DNA of 64,000 bases, taken from Adenophora triphylla var. japonica (taxonomy: Eukaryota; Streptophyta; Magnoliopsida; Asterales; Campanulaceae). Below, piece by piece: positions 1-10,420 of this stretch. A program made the position numbers and the translations under genes. Positions within the stretch are counted from its first letter, which is position 1; every line of letters starts with the position of its first letter. Under the pieces are notes generated by a model, which saw only the letters and a list, made by a program, of their open reading frames with translations, had not been told where the DNA came from and did not search any database. The stretch lies in assembly GCA_022495995.1 (NCBI GenBank), contig JAFEMH010000524.1:310001-374000 (forward strand). The letters are read 5' to 3'.

Positions 1-1440
1 CCTTCTTGCGCTTTGGGCCCTTCGAAGCAGAACATCCCTCGAGACGAGTAAAGACGGACTCCGAAAGCCTCTTGAAGACATTGGGCCTATCTAAAGCTTG
101 CGTCTTTCCAGGCATCCCTTTGCCTCGCCTCTCATACCAATCCCCATCAAGAAAATCCTGGGTTGGATCAGTCCGTACATTAGCGTGATCGACCGAGCCT
201 CACTCCTTCACAAAATACTGCTAGCTACGAAAGAATCCCCTAACAGTGGAAGCCGCAGATCATCAATCTTCTCCACAATAGGGTGACCGGTATAAAAGAA
301 CCAATCCAAATACTTGTCATATAAGAATACGCTTGCATTAAAAGCCCGAAGGTTCGACCAGCGGTCCCGACTAGTTCCTTCGCCCCATGCTTGAGCTAGC
401 ACCTGTGCGAACTCTACACCAATATAAGACACGCCTCGAGAGGCCCCTTCGAAAAGATAAGTGTCCTGCTGCTGACCAAACTGACGGAGCACCCACTTGG
501 GAAAATAAAAGGAGGAATCTCGCAAAGCGGGAGAACAACCCTGTCAAAACCCTTGGTATTGGCAACATACTTGTTCAATCTCCAATAAGGTGGACACCAA
601 AGGATATCGCCAGCATGCCTTCGCAATCAACTCAAATTTCACTCATCCACTGAGAGATCCTTGATCAGTAACTTTCGCGTATGATATGTGAACGGAGAAT
701 ATTCCAACAGGGGACCTACCTACTTGAGATGCTCCCTAAGCCAAATAGTCAACAAAAGAGGACTCCCTTGAGTCATGGCACCGGTCGTATGCAACTCATC
801 AAGACCATGCAGGGTTTCACCCAAAATTAGCAGAATAATGTTCCTAGAACGTTTCCTAGCCTGCAGAACAATTTCCACCAATTGGGAGTCAACCAAGCCA
901 TCCCTACATGTGAACAAAACATCTCCGAAAAGAGAAAGGGCCAGAAAGTTCCGTTTGTAGACATGAAAGGCGTCATCATCTGAATCCCCGCTGAATTGCT
1001 CAGGAAAAGAAGAACAATCTACACACCTACGGTGAACCAACTCATAGCAAGTATCAAGGGGGATCCCTAGCAATTCATTCAAGGCCTCCGAATGATTCCT
1101 ATTGTATTTAGGAACAACAATCTCACCAAACCAAAGGCATATCCAAGATAATAGCAAATTCCTCAACGAGGCACCATCTCATTAAGAGAAAAATTGAAGA
1201 GATGAACAGAGGGATCCCAAAATCGAGCAAAGACCCCGCAAAAGATTCCAATCCTATGGAGGTTCTTCAAGGTGAAGAGGATTCTAAATCCGAATTCTCG
1301 CTATGAACTTATTGCGAGATCGGTTGCGAAACGACCTCACAAAATCTCTTGATGCTTGCTTAAAGGCTTCAACCAACCTCGCATGACAAAGAAAAATCAT
1401 CAACAATCATGGACGTTGGGGCGATCTCCTTGGAAGCCAT
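1..1440 (-). pseudogene. DUF7745-like extra ORF of an LTR retroelement (decayed)
   Basis: Read on the minus strand from an ATG near 1440 (starts MASKEIAPTS). The recognisable parts are FCGVFARFWDPSVHLFNFSL near 1250-1190, then 1166-720 (PKYNRNHSEALNELLGIPLD, SLFGDVLFTCRDGLVDSQLV, ILGETLHGLDELHTTG, PLLLTIWLREHL), then 525-208 (YFPKWVLRQFGQQQ). The order and spacing (local FWDP-type start, LxLxGDxLF block, hydrophobic LLxxWLxEH block, then RQFG) match my memory of the plant DUF7745 family, found in retroelement-linked proteins. At least four breaks are visible: a frameshift after the first about 25 residues, a stop plus shift near 1160, a stop after EHLK (720) and one near 540. The window edge cuts the C-terminal part. 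Function unknown; inferred to be an antisense extra ORF of a Tat-type element because an LTR lies to its right. Confidence 0.6.
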
Positions 1441-1604
1441 GGATCACAGGTTGAAAAAGAAGACAAGAACTTCACCCTAATGTAATATCTCTAGAGTTTG
1501 AAAGGCTAGGATGAGTTATCCGGGCCGGACTACAGGGTGTTTTTATAAGGAAAACTGACAAAAATCCCGTCGAAGAAGGAAAAGAATTATGCCTGGGTAG
1601 CGTG

Positions 1605-1616
1605 TCTCGCGCGAGA
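1605..1616. promoter_or_regulatory. TCTCGCGCGAGA palindrome upstream of the DUF7745-like ORF
   Basis: A perfect 12-bp CG-rich dyad 165 bp upstream of the minus-strand ORF start at about 1440, inside the local context AGCGTGTCTCGC. The same dyad recurs upstream of the second minus-strand gene (4423-4434), and a close relative with the same left context lies in the LTR (5463-5483). The repeated position suggests a promoter or methylation-sensitive site; that is inference. The stretch 1441-2060 shows nothing else except these dyads and a TCCCGCACGAT relative. Confidence 0.4.
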
Positions 1617-2068
1617 TGCCTTGTCCCGCACGATACATCGCCACGGCAATACAGCAACATTTCTGCACAAATAACAATCTAGCCCCGACTTGACGAAGCA
1701 AGTCTCGAAAAACCTGCATGTACATTTCCTAACATGCAATGCAACACCAAAATTAAGCTCAAAACTGCGGCCTAAATGGCCATTTCATTTCCAATCACAG
1801 AAAGTCGAGAAAGTTAAAAAAACTAACTAATTAGACCTAGGACTAGGAATTAAGAAAACCTTGTTTTTTGTGCTATCTACGTGCTAACAGGTACCAAAAA
1901 GAAAGAAAATTGTCTGGGCCCACACGGCCAATATTTACAAGTCATCAGAAAACAAATAGGGAGAAAAGGGGGATCAAGCCATCAGGTCACCCGAGCCGCC
2001 GGCACCTCCGCCTTCACCACCACTGGGGCTACCGTCCCTCCTCGACCTCTTGGCTCCACAAGTCGGAG

Positions 2069-4233
2069 TCACCGCAGAGGCCACCGTCGAAGCTGCCAAA
2101 GATGCCTTCCCGGAATGCCTCTCGATAGGTCCGACACTGTGGCCATCAATCCTGCCATGTTGCTCGCTCCACGGTTGTAATCAGCCGCGGACATAGTGAT
2201 CTGAAAAACAAAAGGAAAGAGATGCTCAGATAAAGTTGGGCATATACACTTATATGGAAGAATACGTGAAATAGTAGGAACAGAAACATATCGAGGAGAC
2301 ATCAGGCGAAAGGCGGTAACCCTCGGGAATATGATCCGGAGTCGGGATGTGGCCCACCATCGGCATGCTCCCCATCATATACGTGTAGCTCAGAGGACCG
2401 AAATCTGGCACGAAGGGCAGAGAACCGGCATACTGGGAAGAAGTGCTAGGGGCTGACGAACCTGAGGCAGAGGCAGAGGCGGAACCACGAGCAAGCGATC
2501 GCCTAGCACCCACCGGAAGGGGACCCATCAGTCGAGGCAAGAACTCCGCATAGGAGGCTCCTCGAACAACACGAGTCGTAGCCGCACAACCCTCCACAAG
2601 AGCGGCATAACCATCATCTGGAATGAAGTGGGTGGGGTACATCGCCCTCGGCGGATCCGCTGGCACCCTATACGGCAGTGTACCTTTGCCATGCTGAGGA
2701 AAGACTCGCTCGCCCAGATACATAGTATCCCCCTCCAGAGATGCCAGCATCCTCTGCATCGCAGTGGCATCCCAAGCACGGTGAACCTCCCGCTCCACCA
2801 GGGTCCATGGATAAAGGCCCAACCGCTCATACTCAAAGGCGTCCAACATGGCCCGCGCCTCTGCAACCGTCAGGGTCCACTCCTGATCCTCCTCCTCATC
2901 AACACTCCGATTGGGGTGGCTCCACCTCCTAATGTCCGAAAACAGAGGGTTCGGGCTGTCCAGCTCAAACTTGTACAGTCCCAAGACAACATAGCCCCAT
3001 ATCTGCACAAGAAAACAGAGTAGATTCAGTATGAAATACAGACAAAGAGTACAGATAAAGGACAGAAACAGAATCAAGAGCATACCTCCCAAGCATAAGA
3101 ATACCCTGACAGGGTATCCTTGGTATGCCTACACGCCTCGTCCATGGCGTGATAACAGAAGGCCAGCCCCGCTGAGCCCCAGTTATAGGTCCTCACATCG
3201 TCCAAGTTCACCAACAAACCTAAAAGAGAGAGACGGGCCGTAGAAGAGTGATTAGCAAAAATAGTCTCCGACAGAATGTACCAGAGGGCACCCCGCACCA
3301 ACCGATCAGTGTCCGCAATCGGCTTAAGAGCATAAGCCTCAAGCTGAACCCGGAGAGGTGACAACTCAGCAGCAAACCCCTTAACCTTGTTAGGGGCAAA
3401 ACCAATCAACCGCCTCCACTCGGCTGGGCTCGCAGGCTTATAACCCGTAGTCTTCGGAAGGGGCTCACCGGTGAACTCTAGCCTCGTAATAGCAAGAAAG
3501 TCCGTCGGAGTCATAGTGGCTTCCTTGAAGCGCAGATGCACGGTGTGAGTAGTATCCCACCACCTCTCCCTGATCACCTGAAGAAATTGGGGAGTCCGTC
3601 TCATCCCTTGAAGGTTATCAACAAAGGTCAAAAGTCCTGTTTGAGCCATCCTAGCTCGAACCCCATTGAGGTCCTTGATCTTGTCCCACAAAGCTCTAGC
3701 CAATTTCGGGCTCCCACGGCAATTTTTGGTTGGACTGTACGACTGCAAACAGAGGAAAAGCAAAAGAGCAATGTCAGGTGTCATTCCATGACAAAAATTC
3801 AAAGAAATAGAAGAAAATTTTCCTTGAGGCGTTTCATCGAACACTTGGCGTGCGTACAAGGAAAGCATGCCCGAAGATGCATTAGACTACCCGAATCAAC
3901 CCCTCCTACAATCCATGATATGTAGGGGACTCATACGCACACAACGCAACAACAAGCATCCAACAAATTCAACAAAAAACGAAGCATGCAAGGTGGAACC
4001 AAGTTCTAAGCAAAAAGCAAAGAAAAACTGCCATTGATGAAGTTTGAATTCAAAAAGCATGGGTTCAAAGGCAATGCAATACAAGAAACAAGAATTGAGA
4101 GAGAAGCTCTTACCAAACCTTCCCTAACGGCGGTAGAAATATGCACGTCCCTATCGAAAGTGAGGTCGTCGCGGGGGTAATCTTTTCCAAACAAATAACT
4201 CCCCAAAATCGGATTTTTTCTCTCTTGAGCCAT
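2069..4233 (-). CDS. Plant mobile domain (PMD, aminotransferase-like) protein, multi-exon
   Basis: Minus-strand gene. Exon 1 is 4233-4114 (MAQERKNPILGSYLFGKDYP..., exactly 40 codons), exon 2 is 3742-3086 (219 codons), exon 3 starts at 3002 and runs to about 2300; a last exon probably starts at 2199 after a TTTTTCAG acceptor. The two introns whose ends are clear (4113-3743 and 3085-3003) have GT-AG ends and are phase 0, and no stop interrupts these exons, so this copy is well preserved. Exon 2 carries PMD signatures: RERWWDTTHTVHLRF, MTPTDFLAITRLEFTGEPLP, RGALWYILSETIF, and DDVRTYNWGSAGLAFCYHAM. Exon 3 continues with IWGYVVLGLYKFEL, then a Ser/Ala-rich low-complexity stretch. PMD proteins derive from transposable elements; the biochemical role is unknown. 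It sits antisense next to an LTR and a tandem repeat, as expected for an extra ORF of a Tat-type Ty3/gypsy element, though a free-standing PMD gene is possible. The end of exon 3 is uncertain. Confidence 0.75.
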
Positions 4234-4419
4234 TGATTGTGGAAGGAGGAAGGATTGAAAGTTGATTGGGTGGAGGAATCAACAAGCAACACACAAAAAA
4301 TTGCAGAGGAAAATCGCCTTGGCTCAAGCTAGGGAGAGAATTTGAAAAGAGGCATTTTCAAATTAAACAGCAGCTGTTGTTATATATTGCCCCGACAGTA
4401 GAAGTCCCACACGAGCATG

Positions 4420-4437
4420 ATATCTCGCGCGAGATAT
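4420..4437. promoter_or_regulatory. ATATCTCGCGCGAGATAT palindrome upstream of the PMD gene
   Basis: A perfect 18-bp palindrome whose 12-bp core is identical to the one at 1605-1616. It lies about 190 bp upstream of the PMD start codon at 4233, nearly the same offset as for the neighbouring ORF. A TATATATTGC stretch (4380-4390) lies between it and the ATG and could be a TATA-type element. A regulatory role is inferred from the shared position only. Confidence 0.4.
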
Positions 4438-4669
4438 ACCTTCTGGAATTTTAAAAAATTGTCCTCGACAATAAGCGTCTACGCAACGTCAAAATTCAAA
4501 ATTTTGACACATTTACCCTTGGAAATGATACACTAGCAAGGAAACGTGGAAAAATCGGAACCGCAAGTCACGAAACGAGCCGAACGTGACGCCCACACGA
4601 TCTCCCGGTACGGCACCAGTCGCCCGAAAACCGATTGATCCAGAAATCAACTCATTCCACATGATTCAG

Positions 4670-4990
4670 AGCCCAGGCAAGTGAATCATCATCAGAAAAG
4701 CCCGGTCCAACGCCCAGACAGGTGGATCGTCATCACAAAAGCCCGGTCCAACGCCCAGACAGGTGGATCGTCATCACAAAAGCTCGATCCAACACCCAGA
4801 TAGGTGGATCGTCAAATCAAAAGCTCGATTCAACGCCCAAACAGGTGGATCGTCATCCTCAACAACAAAAAGTCCGATTCGGAGCCCAGACAGGCGAATC
4901 GTCACAAAAACCGACAGGACTCAAAGGACCGGACATGTAAGCCTTTGTTTTCTAACATATTTTCCACAGGTTCAGAGCACAGACAGGCGA
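4670..4990 (+). repeat. Tandem repeat, period about 41 bp
   Basis: About six or seven diverged copies of a unit built on CAGACAGGTGGATCGTCATC followed by ACAAAAGCCCGGTCCAACGC. The first copies are nearly identical and later ones drift (CAGACAGGCGAATCGTC, CAGACAGGCGAATCTT). It lies between the antisense PMD gene and the LTR, where Tat/Ogre elements often carry tandem arrays. Confidence 0.85.
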
Positions 4991-5264
4991 ATCTTTAGAC
5001 AGGCAGGTATATTCAGAATTGGGTCTTGATTTGATTCCTCAGTATGAATTTACCTTTTCAAAAACAAAATCTCCTCGATTTTCAAAATGATTTTCAAGAT
5101 ACCTAAAGCAGCCTTTTCGTGTTTTGGAGTCGAACTACGTTATGGTCTGATTCTCCGATAGAGATACGTAGGAAGCCGTGAGGCCCGACCATCCCGATGT
5201 TCAGAATGATGTCTTTTCTATCGTCTACATGACTTCTTCCATAAGACTTGTCGACGAGGGGCTC

Positions 5265-6183
5265 TGTAGACACCCCATTCTGAACCCATCAGAGCACATT
5301 TATACCGCTCTAAGTCTCGCTTTGAGTCAAGAAGTAGAGATCCACCATTTCGTCATGTTTCGTTAAGTTTTGACTAACCACCGTTAGTTTGGAACTAAAC
5401 TGCATACGAGATAACGAGGGAAGGGCAGAATTGTCCACAGACTACAATATCCCGCGCGGAATAGCGTGTCTCGCATGAGACATTGGTGTTCTGTAGCATG
5501 CAGATGACAGTTTCCTCGTCGATTTCAACCTCTTTTTAGGATAAAACTTTATCCATCCGGCCAACCAATGAATTTTGGAGTCTGGAACCTTCTCAAGGTG
5601 TTTTATCTCTCCACCTCTACCTCTCCAACATCTATAAATACTGGATGACTTTCAGTATTTCAGAGGTCCACAATCCCCCTACATTTACTGGTTTCTCTCC
5701 CTGAAAGATTCATGTAAATCGCCCCTAAAAATCACCTCAAAGTTTGTTTGTCAACCTTGTTGATAAACAAACATCAAGATCCGAGTCAAGGACTAAGGCG
5801 AAGCTCTATCCGTGTCAAGATTTGATTCTAAACTTGAGTTGAAACTCTGCCCGAAACACCTCACACAAGGTAACCCCTATTTCCTTTCTAATTGATTGTT
5901 AGAGTGGTATAAATACATATAATCTAGGATCGGCCTAGAGCCTCCCTAAATCATGGGAATGGTCTCGAACCAATCGATCCTACATTCCGTCTAAATGGAT
6001 CTTGATTTTATTCTTTTCTATTTGAAATCCTCTTCTTTTTCGAAACCCTCTCTTTTCTTTAGCAAGACTGATCTCCGGATTGGGTGGAATGGGTGCTCCT
6101 TGACCTTCCCATTCCATAACCTAAGCCCCGAACCCAAAATCTCTTTCAAAATGGTTTTTCTATGTTTTCCAAACGAATAATAT
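5265..6183 (+). mobile_element. LTR of a Tat/Ogre-like Ty3/gypsy element
   Basis: Starts TGTAGACACCCC right after a purine-rich GACGAGGGGCTC (5254-5264), the usual start of Tat/Ogre LTRs, and ends just before the TGGCGACTC primer-binding site at 6187. It holds a TATAAATA-like TATA element at about 5633-5640. The exact 3' end is not fixed because no CA dinucleotide sits at the expected place. No second intact copy of this LTR is seen in the window, so LTR divergence cannot be used for dating. Confidence 0.6.
5449..5484. promoter_or_regulatory. Paired CG-rich dyads inside the LTR
   Basis: TCCCGCGCGGA is followed by AGCGTGTCTCGCATGAGACA, about 190 bp into the LTR. The second matches AGCGTGTCTCGCGCGAGA upstream of the antisense ORF at 1600-1616 except for the central GC/AT, a change expected from deamination of methylated CpG. 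This links LTR and antisense-ORF promoters; a shared control element is inferred. Confidence 0.4.
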
Positions 6184-6186
6184 AGG

Positions 6187-6195
6187 TGGCGACTC
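6187..6195 (+). other. Primer-binding site TGGCGACTC (tRNA-Arg type)
   Basis: TGGCGACTC follows the LTR by a few bases. In Ogre/Tat elements this sequence pairs with the 3' end of a tRNA, usually given as tRNA-Arg. The rest of the site is AAAAG, weaker than the normal CACTGGG extension. Confidence 0.6.
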
Positions 6196-6309
6196 AAAAG
6201 ATAAACAAAAAAGGGGATGTTTAAAATCCGCGCATCGCTACAATTACCTCGTGGGAGTACATGAGGAAAAAAAATTCTGGATCGATTTTCCACAACTGGG
6301 GCAAGAAAG

Positions 6310-6928
6310 AAGACGGTCACCGACTTGAACAACCTGACTCTGGGCAAAACTGAAAGTTCAATGAGTTATTTCACAAGGTTTAAGGAAATGGTCGACCAAA
6401 TAGAAGAGGACCTAACAGACAGGGAAGTTATCAACTGCTTCAGAAATGGGGTGTCCTCTCCTGATTTAAAGTACGAGCTACATGTTAGGAGAGTGACTAC
6501 CAGGCAGGAACTGCTTGAGAGGGCTTACGATGTGGCCATAGCTGAGGAAAGAAAGGAAAAGAAGAAAGAGAAGGGCTCCAAGCAATCTGAGGCAGGAGAG
6601 TCTAACAAAGGGGGTCAAGCCAAGAATAATGACAACAACAGCAAGGGGGAAGAATAGAATAAGGGCAACTGAGAGGGTGCCTGAAACTTTCATCCCTTTG
6701 ACAGTAAGCCGAACTGAAATCATGAATTCTGTCGAGCTGGGCCCACCTGCTCCTATGAACCCTACAAATAAGTTCAGAAGGCATAACAGCAAGTATTATG
6801 AGTTCCACAAAGATACGGGTCACACTACAGAGGAGTGCATGAGTCTGAAACGTATCATTCAGAAATGGGTCGACAATGGAAGGTTGGACAGGTTTGTGAA
6901 GGGAGATCGACCTAGCGAAGTCGAGTGA
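6310..6928 (+). pseudogene. Tat Gag, C-terminal part with degenerate zinc finger
   Basis: Frame 6325-6657 reads LTLGKTESSMSYFTRFKEMV, DREVINCFRNGV and YELHVRRVTTRQELLERAYD, the C-terminal part of the Ty3/gypsy Gag (retrotrans_gag) domain, followed by a Lys/Glu-rich linker. A stop at 6655-6657 and frame change lead to 6629-6928 with KYYEFHKDTGHTTEEC and LKRIIQKWVDNGRLDRFV. This is the Tat nucleocapsid finger, usually with Cys two residues after K and His, His, Cys further on; here the first Cys is Tyr, so the finger has lost a ligand. The first half of Gag is absent. Non-functional. Confidence 0.8.
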
Positions 6929-6964
6929 GCTGCAGGGGGTATACATGAACCAAGGCAGCCTCGA

Positions 6965-7750
6965 TTGAATTTGGGGGTAATCACCAAGCAAACGAGCAAC
7001 ACCGCCCTGAAGTACGTGCCACCTAGGAGCTACATCAAAGAAGAAGTCATCAGTTTCTATCCTGATGAGCTAGCTACCAATTTGGCCGCCAGAGAGCAAG
7101 TTCTAGTAATTCCGGGGTTAATTGATGGTTGTACAACAAGCAGAATATTAGTAGATAACAGGGCTTGCAAGAACATCCTCTACTACAGAACTTTCCAAGA
7201 GATGGGACCGACGAAGGAAATATTGTCGCCCTACGATGGTCGGCTTGAAGGCTTCACCAATCATAGGGTGGAAGCCGAGGGGCAGGTCGAACTGGAGGTC
7301 GACATCGAACATCACCCTTTTAGGGTCGTAGCTAAGGTAACTTTCATTGTTATAGATGTGACAAGTGATTATGCTGATATCTTGTGTATTTCTGGCCAGG
7401 TAGCACTAAGAATGGTGGCCTCAATTCCCCATCAGCGAGTCAAGTTTCCTACCTTAGCTGGAGTAGGCTGCATTCTGAGTACAGCTCGAGCTTATCTAGA
7501 TCACGTCCTACGAACAAGGAAGAAAAGGGAGCTAGAAATTGAAACTCCTGAGGCAAGCTGGAAACTTTCAAAATCTGTCACCATAACTTCAAGGCTATCT
7601 ACAATTACCTGTGTAAACGAGGCGACCTATCACTCACATGACCATGTCATGGTCGAGCCGACACATCCCTCTCTTAACACATTGGTCGAAACAGATACAG
7701 TTATTGTCCACCAAGTCATCATAGGCGAGCTATGTCTTCAGATCGACTAA
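6965..7750 (+). pseudogene. Tat aspartic protease region
   Basis: A 261-residue open frame in the place of the Tat protease. VIPGLIDGCTTSRILVDNRACKNIL corresponds to the active-site strand; the catalytic triplet, normally D-(T/G/N)-G-S/A, reads DNRA, so the conserved Gly is lost. The downstream flap and ILGR region is degenerate (YADILCISGQ). The motif EMGPTKEILSPYDGRLEGFT just after the active site is typical of Tat proteases. A stop at 7748 (QID*) separates it from RT. Probably inactive. Confidence 0.7.
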
Positions 7751-7751
7751 A

Positions 7752-9345
7752 ACACGTGGGCCACCACGGGAGAGATTGCAGCTGAACTGGACAATATGAT
7801 TGTTGAAGAAGCTCCACACTTGGGGGCCAAGGAAAGACAAAGGGTTCAAGAAATTATCGTCGAGACACTGCAGTTCAGAGATGGTCCGGAGCTAGAGCCA
7901 GTAGACGAGCTAGAGGAAGTAATAACTAATTCCTTCTACCCTGATCAAAAAATTTAAGTAGGAAGACAACTGTCAGCTGAGGAAATAGCAGAAATAGTAG
8001 AGCTGCTGAAAGAAAGCACAAATGTCTTTGCTTGGCGAGTAGAAGACATGAGGGGGATCAAGGAAGAGGTCGCCGTTCATAGGCTAGAAGTTAATCTGAA
8101 TGTCAAACCTAAGGAGCAGAGGCTAAGGAGTTTTGCTCGTGATAAAGAAGAGGCAATAAAACTATAGGTAAACAAACTTTTAAGTGCAGGTATCATCAAG
8201 GAGGCCTCCCATACCACATGGCTAGCAAACGTAGTAATGGTGAAGAAAGCTAATGGCAAGTGACGTATGTGTGTCGACTTCACTAATCTCAATCTAGCTT
8301 GCCCGAAGGACAGCTACCCACTTCCACGGATTGACAAACTTGTGGATTCTATAGCTGGACATTCTACTCTGAGTTTCCTCGACGCATATTCGGGTTACCA
8401 TCAGATAAAAATGCACAAGGATGACGTAGTGAAGACTGCCTTCCAAGCTGTTGGGGTATATAATGCTACAACATGATGCCCTTCGGGCTGAAGAATGCTA
8501 GAGCTATCTACCAGAGAATGGTCAACAAGGTATTTGCAACCCAAATTGGCCAAAACATGGAGGTCTACGTCGATGATATGGTCATTAAAACAAGGTTCGG
8601 ACGTCACGTGGTCGACCTAAAGGAAACGTTCGCCAATTTGCGGGCAAACGACATGAAGCTCAATCTTAGCAAGTGCATATTTGGGGTAGCAGCAGGGAAG
8701 TTTCTGGGTTTCATGGTCTCTCAAAGGGGTATTGAAGCCAATCCTGAGAAGATTAAGGCTCTGGTCGACATGAAGGAGCCCACATGTATTAAGGAAATGC
8801 AGTGACTAAACGGGGCAGCCCTATGTCGCTTTATTGCCAAGTCAGCAGAGAGGTCTCTCCCCTTCTTCAAATATTTGAGGGGGACAAAAATTTTTGAATG
8901 GACTGTCGAATGTTCATCGTCGTTCCAGCAGCTTAAGGAGTATCTTGCCTCTCCTCCATTATTTAGCACCTCGGCCATAGGGGAAACTTTGTTCGTATAT
9001 CTATCAGTTGGAGACCAAGTTTTGGTAGCCGTGCTAGCTAGAGGAGAAAAGGGGCTTCAGAAGCCTGTTTATTATGTGAGCAAGGCCCTAACCGACGTAG
9101 AGGGCAGGTATTTTAATGAAGAAAAGGTGGCCTACACCCTGGTCGTGGCATCCAGGAAGCTGTGAGCTTACTTCTTAGCTCACCCTATTATTGTATTAAC
9201 TAACGCTCCCTTGAGGAAGATTTTGCACAAACCAGAAAGTTCAGGCCGACTACTCAACTGGTCAATAGAACTAACGGAGTTCGACATTGAGTATATGCCT
9301 CGAAAGGCATTGAAAGCTCAACCTTTGGCAGACTTCTTGGTTGAG
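7752..9345 (+). pseudogene. Tat reverse transcriptase and RNase H domain
   Basis: Linker 7752-8150 includes LSAEEIAEIVELLKESTNVF. The RT reads VNKLLSAGIIKEASHTTWLA, NVVMVKKANGK, then RMCVDFTNLNLACPKDSYPL, SFLDAYSGYHQIKM, MPFGLKNARAIYQRMVNKVF and the catalytic YVDDM (about 8565-8579), followed by the connection domain and RNase H from 8900 (PVYYVSKALT, YTLVVASRKL). The active-site DD pair is intact. Stops: TAG at 8166, TGA for Trp at 8262 (GK*RMCVDF), a lesion near 8465-8478, TGA for Arg at 8804 (EMQ*LNG) and at 9163 (RKL*AYF). The two Arg and the Trp stops fit deamination of methylated C. Confidence 0.85.
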
Positions 9346-9942
9346 CTCATGTTCACCAAGGAAGATAGCGAAGTGAGAGCCCAGAAAGAAAGTGTGAAGA
9401 GAAAGGAACCTGCAAGTCAGGCCGCAGTAAGTTTGCCCGACGATTGCTGGAAAGTTTATTCTGATGGGTCGGCAACTAAGAAAGTTAGTGGGGCTGGGAT
9501 TGTTCTAGTCGAGCCAGAGACAAGCAAAGTTTTCGAGGAAGCACTAAGGTTCAAGTTTGAGGCTTCCAATAACCAGGCCGAGTATGAGGCCTTGGTCGCA
9601 GCTATTGAGTATGCTAAATGTTTTGGGACGACTAAAATCATGACCTATTGTGACTCGCAGTTGATCGTAAACAAAGTCAGAGGGGAGTATGAAGTGTTGA
9701 AGCCTATCCTTGTCAAATACTGCGATCTAGTGAAGGAGTTAGTAAAAGACTTGGAATTCTTGGAAACACAAAGGATAGGTCGAGATGATAACAAATTGGC
9801 CGACATACTCTCAAAATTGGAGACATCAGATGAGCAACATGGAGAGCCGATCTCTTATCTAAAGCATCCAGCATACGAAAGGGTCCAGATTCTATGCTCG
9901 GTTGACAACATGAGGGGTGGCTGGATTAATACAAAGTGCTAG
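9346..9942 (+). pseudogene. Second (archaeal-type) RNase H domain of Tat Pol
   Basis: WKVYSDGSATKKVSGAGIVL (9449-9508), NNQAEYEALVAAIEYAKCFG, YCDSQLIVNKVRGEYEV and RDDNKLADILSK form a complete RNase HI-type domain with D (YSDGS), E (AEYEAL), D (CDSQL) and a late D. It follows the normal RNase H, so this Pol has two. That arrangement is specific to the Tat group. This segment reads without a stop from 9211 to 9942 and is the best-kept part of Pol. The frame ends at 9940 (TKC*). Confidence 0.85.
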
Positions 9943-10400
9943 ATCGAGGAAATAAAAGATTACATAGAAAAGGGTGAGCTACCCACTGACGAGCAAGCAA
10001 CTCGAGCAATCAAGAAGAAAGCTCCGCGGTATGTCATACACAGAGATGCGTTATTCAGAAGATCTTTCACAAAGTCGTTGTTGAGGTGCGTCCACCCCAT
10101 GGAGGTTACTCAGCTTTTGCACAAGGTACATTGTGGAGTCTGTGGTGGACACCCGGGGGCCAAAACTTTGGCCGACAAGATGATCACTTTGGGTTACTAT
10201 TGGCCTCACTTGAGAGCAGACGCTCACGATTTTGTTCAGCAATGTGACAAGTGACAAGTGCCAAAGATTTTGCCAACCTACCTAAACTGCCTACAACCGA
10301 GCAAACTCCAGTGGTCGCAGCTTGGCCTTTCAGCATGTGGGGAGTTGATTTGATTGGTTCCTTCCCATCCGCCTGGGGAAATTGTAAGTACGTGATCATA
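9943..10400 (+). pseudogene. Tat integrase, N-terminal part before the CACTA-1 insertion
   Basis: Encodes the integrase linker and zinc-binding HHCC region: VHCGVCGGHPGAKTLADKMI and LGYYWPHLRADAHDFVQQC. At 10,246-10,259 a 7-bp tandem duplication (GACAAGT twice) shifts the frame and makes a TGA inside the CxxC pair. Beyond it the frame reads WPFSMWGVDLIGSFPSAWG, with the first catalytic Asp in GVDLIG. The last codons (AAG TAC GTG ATC ATA) are directly continued after CACTA-1 at 31,397 (GCA ATC GAC TAT). Confidence 0.85.
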
Positions 10401-10420
10401 CACTACCAGAAATTGGTGCT

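Noticed and set aside
2628..3243. Plus-strand frames over the PMD gene
   Set aside because: Minus strand has matching phase-0 splice sites and PMD motifs; plus frames are shadows.
4670..4990. CRISPR-like array (direct repeats with variable parts)
   Set aside because: Eukaryotic context, spacers not unique, repeats drift as in a minisatellite, no cas genes.
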